Assembly (NCBI GenBank): GCA_946624335.1
Contig: CAMOSA010000002.1
Span: 1 to 37,897, forward strand
Source of the DNA: an uncultured Prevotellaceae bacterium
GTDB taxonomy: Bacteria > Bacteroidota > Bacteroidia > Bacteroidales > Bacteroidaceae
Reading direction: 5' to 3'
Length of the DNA stretch: 37,897 bases
The notes under the pieces are model-generated. The model was not told where the DNA came from and made no database searches. It saw nothing but the letters and a program-made list of their open reading frames with translations. Position 1 is the first letter of the stretch. Each line of letters opens with the position of its first letter. Shown piece by piece: positions 32,375 through 37,897 of the stretch. Made by a program: the position numbers and the translations under genes.

Positions 32375-32404
32375 GGAATCCTCGCTTGGATTCCAATCTT
32401 TTTT
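32375..32404 (+). terminator. Terminator-like hairpin GGAATCC-TCGCTT-GGATTCC plus T-tract inside the composite repeat
   Basis: 7 bp perfect stem followed by AATCTTTTTT. Confidence 0.6.
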
Positions 32405-32492
32405 GAACTGTTAGATTGATGGATGATTTAAGTTCATAAGGGGTCTGTAAGTGCCAGCGAAGGACAGCATACAAATTATTTTTTCCGGATTC

Positions 32493-32972
32493 ATCCTACA
32501 CTCCTACACCTTTTGCACTTCATTGCCTGATTATCTGCAGCCTACGAGGTGTATGATGGGGTGTAGGATGGGTGTAGGAGGTGTAGGATGAGGGCCGATT
32601 TAACGGTTTTTCACAGAATAGCCCGCCCTTTTTTGACCGTCTGCCAGATTGGTTGGCGCTGCTACGCAGAGCGTGCCGGAGCGTCAGGTCTTCAACCTTT
32701 GTTACCTAAGTCTATCAGCAAGTCCCATTAGTGGAACTCGCAATTCCCATTGGTGGGACTCGGACATATCGTCATGAATATCTGCGGGAACACGCAGTAC
32801 GATAACGCTAAGCGATCTGACAGTCGGGAAAAGAGGGGCGGGTCATTCTGTGTGAAAGGCCTGTTTTCGGCCTTCATCCTACACCCCTACACCCATCCTA
32901 CACCCCATCCTACACCCATTTATAACGTTGGTATTCAGCCAATAAAGTGCAAAAGGTGTAGGAGTGTAGGAT
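32493..32972. repeat. Fold-back element, copy B (inverted relative to copy A)
   Basis: Reverse complement matches copy A through its ~280 bp centre without a difference seen by eye; 480 vs 481 bp overall. Confidence 0.9.
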
Positions 32973-33207
32973 GATTGGCGAAAAAAATTATAGCATACGG
33001 TAGAGATCCATACGACCTACGGTGGAGGCTTTGTCGATGCCTCTCGCTGAATAACCTCGTCAGAGAGAGGGGGGACAGGCACAGACAGTGGCACAACTTC
33101 GGCGTGCCCTCAATGAAAGTTTACCGGACACCAATGATTCGAATTATGTTAATCAGCGCATAACGGTCTTATGAACGATTGGGGGCTAAGGTTCATGTGC
33201 GGTTGGG

Positions 33208-34341
33208 CTACTGGGCAAGCGGGCTATAGTATACAGGCTGCTGGCCGGGCATGAGCTCGGGGTGGAGCAGGATGATCAGGTCGCGCAGGAGACGTTCGGG
33301 GTGAAAGGGCGTCTGGAGATAGAAATGGTTATGAGCGAGGTCGCAACCATAGATGTGCTGCTCGCGGAAAGCGCGGAAGCGGCTGTAAGGCTGGTAGTCG
33401 GCGAGCAGTTGGCTGTAGGTGAGGGGCTGGGGACTGTTGTATTTCACGAGCAACAGGTCGGCGGCGTGCGCCTGGTCGAGCACCGTCTCAAAGGCCAGTC
33501 CTTTGCTGCCGCTGCCTGGCAAATCCTTGAAGACATAGTCGGCGCCGGCGTCGTCGAACATCATCCCCATGGTGCTCTGGCCGCAGGGCACGAACCATTG
33601 TCCGCCGTAGGGTATCTCGGTGAGCAGACGGGGGCGTGAGGTCGCTGCGCTTGCCCTGTGCTTGAGTGATGAGTAACGGCGCTCGACGTCGCCGAAGATG
33701 CTGTCGGCTGCCGGCCCGACACCGAAGAGCTCGGCGTAGAACCGTATCCATTCGGCCCGCGCCAGGGGTGACACTTCCATGTATTCGGCGCACTCGACGA
33801 TGGGTATGCCGAGCCGTTCCACGCGACCATATCCGCCACTGTTCTCGAAGGGTGTGAGCAAGAGTACGTCGGGGCCGACGTCCATGATGCGCTCGATGTT
33901 GGGGTTCATACCGTTGCCGAAATCGGCTATGCGTCCGTCGGCCAGTCCTCGTGCCACAGCTGGCAGGTCGATGTACTCTTTCTCGCAGACACCGGCGATG
34001 GCGTCTGCCACGCTCAGCTCGTCGAGCAGCCCGCAGTGGACAGCCGTGGCCACGCCGGCCTTGCCGACGGGCACGTCGATGACCGATGTCGGAGCCGCGT
34101 CGTCGAGGGGCAGCTCGGTGCCGGCCTTGTGGCGCAGGATATAGCGGTGGAGCACGGCAGTCGTGTCCCACGGGTTGCGCATCGTCCAGACGGAATATCC
34201 GTCGCCCCGCTCGCAGCGTATGTTGGTGGCGTAGCGTAGGGGCATGGACAGCCCGCTGTCAATCCTCCTGTGCTTGTGGCAGGCGGCGACAAGCAGCAGG
34301 AGGATTGTCAGGGATAGGGTAGGGTGGAAGTGGCGTCTCAC
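33208..34341 (-). CDS. Periplasmic substrate-binding lipoprotein of an ABC importer, BtuF/FepB-like
   Basis: LLLVAACHKHRR lipobox; NPNIERIMDVGPDVLLLTPFEN; PIVECAEYMEVSPLARAEWIRFYAELFG; GTG start. Third gene after the cobalamin riboswitch. Confidence 0.82.
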   Translation of the reverse strand: MRRHFHPTLSLTILLLLVAACHKHRRIDSGLSMPLRYATNIRCERGDGYSVWTMRNPWDTTAVLHRYILRHKAGTELPLDDAAPTSVIDVPVGKAGVATAVHCGLLDELSVADAIAGVCEKEYIDLPAVARGLADGRIADFGNGMNPNIERIMDVGPDVLLLTPFENSGGYGRVERLGIPIVECAEYMEVSPLARAEWIRFYAELFGVGPAADSIFGDVERRYSSLKHRASAATSRPRLLTEIPYGGQWFVPCGQSTMGMMFDDAGADYVFKDLPGSGSKGLAFETVLDQAHAADLLLVKYNSPQPLTYSQLLADYQPYSRFRAFREQHIYGCDLAHNHFYLQTPFHPERLLRDLIILLHPELMPGQQPVYYSPLAQ

Positions 34342-34387
34342 GGGGGTGTGAAGCGTGAAGGACAGGGTTGGCAGTGGTGCCGTGGTC

Positions 34388-35533
34388 TTACTCGTAGGCG
34401 ACCTGCACCACGCCCTGGCGGAAGAAGATGGCCGTGGGGCCTACGCCGGTGGGGAAGGTGGCGACGAGATGGCCCAGTGCATCGTAGCGGTTGGCGAAGC
34501 CGGGGGCGTTGTAGTCAGCCTGCGTGTACTCCGACACCTCCGCGCTCTGTGAGTAGGAGAGGACGTAGATCTCGCCTGTCGTCTGGTCGACGTTGATGGC
34601 GTTGGCAGCGACCAGACCCTCGAGGGGCATCTCGCTGACGGCGCCCGAACGTGTGTTGTAGGTCAGGCAAACGGGGGCGGTGTAGGCATCCTTGATCATG
34701 TAGATGACATCGTCCTTGGCAGCCATCTGGTTGGCGCCCATGGCCATGCCGCCGTCGACGACGCGCTCGACGGTACGGCCCGTGACCTTGCGCAGGCCGC
34801 CGGCGCTGATGACGGCCCAAGTCTGCCAATCGTAGAGGTCGCCTTCCATGACGTAGACCGAGCCGCCTACGGCCAGGAGCGTCGAGGGGTTCTTGATGGC
34901 CTCATCCTCGAGGGTCTCGACAGCACCGCTGGAGAGGTCGATGATGCTCAGCGAGGGGTGCTGGCCGTCGCCGTAGCTGCTGTTGGCTACCCACAGCTTA
35001 CCTTCGCTGACGGCCATGCCTTCGGGGTAGGCTCCGACCTTGTACTTGGCAGCGAGGCTGTAGTCCGTCGTGTCGATGGCGGCCACGACGCCGCCGAAGG
35101 TGCTGACGTAGAGACGGCCGTCGAGGGCGAGGATATGGCGGGGGCTGACGCCCTCGGTCTCCCCGAGCAGCGCGATGGTGCTGATGGGCGTGGTGGCCTT
35201 GAGGGTGGCGGCATCGAGGACCTCGATACGGTTCTCGCCGTCGACGACGAGATAGATCTTGGAGCCGTAGGCGATGCCGTCGTTGGGCGTGGCGCCGAGC
35301 GAGCGGCCGTTGACGGCGGCGAAGGCGTCGGTGCTGTTGGCGCCCGTGTAGGGGCTGTAGGTGGTCAGGCTGCCGGCGATACCGTTGTAGGAGTTGCCCG
35401 AGTTGACGACGAAGACGCCCTCGGTGACGGTGATGTCGTGGGTCTTCGGGCCCGACTCGTTCTCATCGTCGCAAGCGACAAAGGCCGCTGAGGCGCAGAA
35501 AAGTGATGCAAGGATGATTAGATTCTTTTTCAT
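34388..35533 (-). CDS. Surface lipoprotein, beta-propeller (YncE/DUF5074-like); BtuG-like candidate
   Basis: SAAFVACDDENESGPK lipoprotein signal with acidic +2 region; repeated blade-like motifs (YGSKIYLVVDGENRIEVLDAATLK, LDGRLYVSTFGGVVAAIDTTDYS, EGKLWVANSSYGDGQHPSLSIIDLSS). Confidence 0.75.
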   Translation of the reverse strand: MKKNLIILASLFCASAAFVACDDENESGPKTHDITVTEGVFVVNSGNSYNGIAGSLTTYSPYTGANSTDAFAAVNGRSLGATPNDGIAYGSKIYLVVDGENRIEVLDAATLKATTPISTIALLGETEGVSPRHILALDGRLYVSTFGGVVAAIDTTDYSLAAKYKVGAYPEGMAVSEGKLWVANSSYGDGQHPSLSIIDLSSGAVETLEDEAIKNPSTLLAVGGSVYVMEGDLYDWQTWAVISAGGLRKVTGRTVERVVDGGMAMGANQMAAKDDVIYMIKDAYTAPVCLTYNTRSGAVSEMPLEGLVAANAINVDQTTGEIYVLSYSQSAEVSEYTQADYNAPGFANRYDALGHLVATFPTGVGPTAIFFRQGVVQVAYE

Positions 35534-35560
35534 TGCAGTCTTGTTGTTTTAAAAAGGTTA

Positions 35561-37519
35561 TTAAAGCTGATATTTGATGGTGAACATATAGCTGCGTCCG
35601 GGCATGGGGTAGAGCTTCACGACTTCGTACTGGCGGTCGAAGAGGTTCTTCAGGTCGGCCCTGAGCTCCAGCGTGTGTCGGCTGAAGCGTAGTACGCGGT
35701 AGGCCGAGGCGGTCCATTCGAAGTAGCCGGCCAGACGTGTGCCGTCGTAGTGCTCGTTGGTGGTGTAGCGCTGGCTGGTGCCTTCGCCGTGCAGGCTCAG
35801 GTTGACCCACGGGTTCTCCCAGCTCACGGCCGCGCCACCCGATGACAGCGGGACGTAGGCCAGCTGATAGCCGTAGTAAGGCGAGGCTTCGTTGGTGCGG
35901 TTGGTAGCGCGTTGGAGGCTGTAGTTGCCCGTGGCGGTCAGGGTGTGACGGCCGTTGATGTGCCAGACCGTGCGGGCTGTGGCATCGAGGCCCCAGACAC
36001 GTGTGCGGCCCAGGTTGATACATCGCCAGATGAACATATTCACGGGCACGGCCATGATCTTGTCGCGGACAAGGTTGAGGTAGGCGTCGGCCGTCAGCTG
36101 CACCTCGAGTGCCGACGCGTTGGCGTGGCGCCATGTGAGGCCGGCGTTGATCTGGTCGGTCGTCTCAGGGCGCAGGTCGGTGCTGCCGTAGTGGAAGAAG
36201 TAGTTCTCATTGAAGGTCGGCGCGCGGAAGATGTTCTTGTAGGACAGGCGTGCGTAGATCTCACGGCGGACGGGCAGACGGTAGCTGGCTGAGAGCGAAG
36301 GCGACAGGCGGTGCATGTCGCGGGAGCCGGAGCCGACCTGTGCACCATTGAGGTACAGCGAGTGTAGCAGGCGGCCGACGACGGTGAGGCGCTCAGTGTG
36401 CCATTTGGCGCTCGCCGTCTGCAGCAGGGTGTGGCGGTAGGGGCGGCGGTCGGTGGCAAGGGTGCTGTTGAGGTTGGCGAAGGCATAGTCGGCGGCGAAG
36501 CTGACGGACCAATGTGCTGTGGGCGTGTAGAGCAAGGCGCTGGTCACGTAGTGTTCGCGCTGCCAATAATGTGCATCGCGCACTTGGCCGCTGTAAAGGG
36601 GGTCGCGGTAGTCGCTTGAGTTCCAGTTGAAGCGGGCGCTCGTCTTGAGGGCCAGGGCGCTGCTGAAGCTGCCGTGGTAGTTCAGCTGGGTGAAGGCGTT
36701 CTGCTCGCGAAGCGTCTCGCGGCTGAGGTTGGTGTAGTAGCGCACCTGTCCGGGCAGCTGGCGGTCGTTGTCGTACCAGTAGGCCTTGCCGCTCAGCCGG
36801 TGGCGCGCGTTGGCCTGCCAGATGAAGCTGCCTTCGCCATGGCCGGCGTTCATGCGGCTGTTGGCGCGGCGTTCGCGGGTGGTCAGGGTGCCGTTGTGGA
36901 GGGTGAAGGGGTATTGGTTGTCGGCGTGGGTGAAGTCGCCTTGCAGGGCGATGGCCAGATGGTCGTTCAGGTTATGGCCATAGCGCAGGTAAGGACTGAC
37001 GTAGCCGAAGGAACCTGCGCGCAGCTGGGCCGTGATGTGCGGCCGCTGGTCGGCGGACGGCGGCGCGATGGTGGCTATGGAGAGGGTGGCGGGCGAGGAG
37101 GCCTGGCGTGCCGGGACGAAGATGTCGTCGCCCTCGCCGATGGTAAGCATGAGGTGCTTGACGTCGTCCAGACTGTAGCGTGAGACGTCGATGGCCCCGC
37201 TCTGGCAATCGGAGAGCAGGAGACCGTCGTAGCTCACGCCGGTGTGCTTGGCACCGAGGCCGCGGACGGAGACGGTGGTCAGGCCGCCGGCGCCACCGTA
37301 GTCGCGCAGGGTGATGCCGGCGATGCGGCTGAGCGCATCGTTGAGGCCTGTGACGCCAAGGTTCTGGAAGTCGCGCCTGTCCAGCACTTGCATGGCCACC
37401 GACGAGCGCAACGAACGGCGCTGCAGGCTTTCGTGGACCTCCAGCGTCGGCATCTGTTGTGTCGTCAGTGTGTCGGGTAGCAAGGCGATGGCGGCCATTG
37501 CTATCGTGAGTGCTGTCAT
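35561..37519 (-). CDS. btuB: TonB-dependent outer-membrane receptor, BtuB-like
   Basis: Plug motif VAMQVLDRRDFQNLGVTGLNDALSRIAGITLRDYGGAGGLTTVSVRGLGAKHTGVSYDGL; C-terminal MPGRSYMFTIKYQL; cobalamin riboswitch upstream. GTG at 37537 is an alternative start. Confidence 0.85.
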   Translation of the reverse strand: MTALTIAMAAIALLPDTLTTQQMPTLEVHESLQRRSLRSSVAMQVLDRRDFQNLGVTGLNDALSRIAGITLRDYGGAGGLTTVSVRGLGAKHTGVSYDGLLLSDCQSGAIDVSRYSLDDVKHLMLTIGEGDDIFVPARQASSPATLSIATIAPPSADQRPHITAQLRAGSFGYVSPYLRYGHNLNDHLAIALQGDFTHADNQYPFTLHNGTLTTRERRANSRMNAGHGEGSFIWQANARHRLSGKAYWYDNDRQLPGQVRYYTNLSRETLREQNAFTQLNYHGSFSSALALKTSARFNWNSSDYRDPLYSGQVRDAHYWQREHYVTSALLYTPTAHWSVSFAADYAFANLNSTLATDRRPYRHTLLQTASAKWHTERLTVVGRLLHSLYLNGAQVGSGSRDMHRLSPSLSASYRLPVRREIYARLSYKNIFRAPTFNENYFFHYGSTDLRPETTDQINAGLTWRHANASALEVQLTADAYLNLVRDKIMAVPVNMFIWRCINLGRTRVWGLDATARTVWHINGRHTLTATGNYSLQRATNRTNEASPYYGYQLAYVPLSSGGAAVSWENPWVNLSLHGEGTSQRYTTNEHYDGTRLAGYFEWTASAYRVLRFSRHTLELRADLKNLFDRQYEVVKLYPMPGRSYMFTIKYQL

Positions 37520-37567
37520 TCTGTTGTTTGGCGTCACCCGTCCTCGAGGGTCGTGCCGGGGCTTTCA

Positions 37568-37765
37568 GGGCGGCAGGTCTTCTGACTCGTTCCCGGAACG
37601 AACGCCTTCCCAGCTCTTGGCACGTGAATGAATCAACAGATTAACCCATTACTCATCAACGGAAGCCAAAGCCAGTGGCGCGTGTGTTCGCCCGATGACG
37701 GAACTTACAGCAGCGGGACTGTGCAGGATTCGCACCTGCTTCCCTCTTAGGCGATATACCTATAT
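37568..37765 (-). promoter_or_regulatory. Cobalamin (B12) riboswitch
   Basis: Reverse strand reads GGGAAGCAGGTGCGAATCCTGCACAGTCCCGCTGCTGTAAG...GCCACTGG...GGGAAGGCGTTCGTTCCGGGAACGAGTCAGAAGACCTGCC, the conserved cobalamin-element blocks; immediately upstream of btuB-like gene. Confidence 0.95.
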
Positions 37766-37811
37766 AATATATATAAGGTATTACCGCAACCGCTCTTGTT
37801 AAGAAATGCGA

Positions 37812-37840
37812 GAGGGGACTGCCATGGTGACAGTCCCCTC
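37812..37840 (-). terminator. Stem-loop downstream of tRNA-Met
   Basis: GAGGGGACTG-CCATGGTGA-CAGTCCCCTC, perfect 10 bp stem just 3' of the tRNA. Confidence 0.65.
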
Positions 37841-37846
37841 GGTTAG

Positions 37847-37897
37847 TTGCGGAGGTCCGACTCGAACGGGCGACCTCCAGGTTATGAGCCTGGCGAG
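37847..37897 (-). tRNA. tRNA-Met (CAT), 3' portion, runs off window end
   Basis: Reverse strand CTCGCCAGG-CTCATAA-CCTGGAGGTCGCCCGTTCGAGTCGGACCTCCGCAA: anticodon arm with CAT, T-arm (one C-A mismatch), acceptor 3' strand. Confidence 0.85.

Larger units (their letters stand above)
32061..33187. mobile_element. Composite nested repeat region containing fold-back copy B
   Basis: Outer 17 bp perfect inverted repeat AGCCCCCAATCGTTCAT (32061-32077 / 33171-33187); inner inverted repeat ATTGGTGTCCGSTAAA (32331-32346 / 33120-33135). Confidence 0.6.

Noticed and set aside
32750-32974. 74-aa ORF MVGLGHIVMNICGNTQYDNAKRSDS... in fold-back copy B
   Set aside because: Lies across the palindrome and the GGTGTAGGATG subrepeats; start in the central dyad; no protein-like features.
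37755-37790. AT-rich near-palindrome TACCTATATAATATATATAAGGTA upstream of the riboswitch as a regulator site
   Set aside because: Could simply be promoter/5' end sequence of the riboswitch; no independent support.

Overview
Bacteroidales-type chromosomal segment (Prevotella/Bacteroides-like). The assignment rests on repeated TAnnTTTG promoter boxes, FabH/L32/YceD synteny, a BtuB/DUF5074-like B12 locus and Bacteroidales-type proteins. Most of the window is housekeeping: Xaa-Pro aminopeptidase (partial), clostripain-like C11 protease, orphan histidine kinase, yceD-rpmF-fabH-era-der, ispD and a DJ-1 family gene, pdxJ, tRNA-Ala(CGC), nadK, ABC exporter, BASS transporter, DNA/RNA endonuclease, thrC-(apgM-like)-thrA, recQ-recJ, alaS, an RNA C5-methyltransferase, thyA-folA, then a cobalamin-riboswitch-led btuB/btuG-like/btuF-like operon and a partial tRNA-Met. 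The most unusual signals are non-coding. (1) A ~480 bp near-palindromic fold-back element is present twice in opposite orientation (8357-8837 and 32493-32972). Both copies sit at convergent gene junctions. The central ~280 bp looks identical by eye, and there is a compensatory arm change. (2) Several sequence-distinct heptanucleotide arrays (TCTCAAC, AATTCAC, TTTTCAC, ATTCGTC, ATTTACG) occur between genes and also in frame inside alaS, thrC and an RNA methyltransferase. Most carry TGA/TAA at a fixed place in the 7-mer, so one strand terminates in every frame while the other is open. (3) The right-hand copy of the fold-back element sits in a nested set of inverted repeats with an apparent 13 bp target duplication. 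No computation was run; repeat identities were read by eye.
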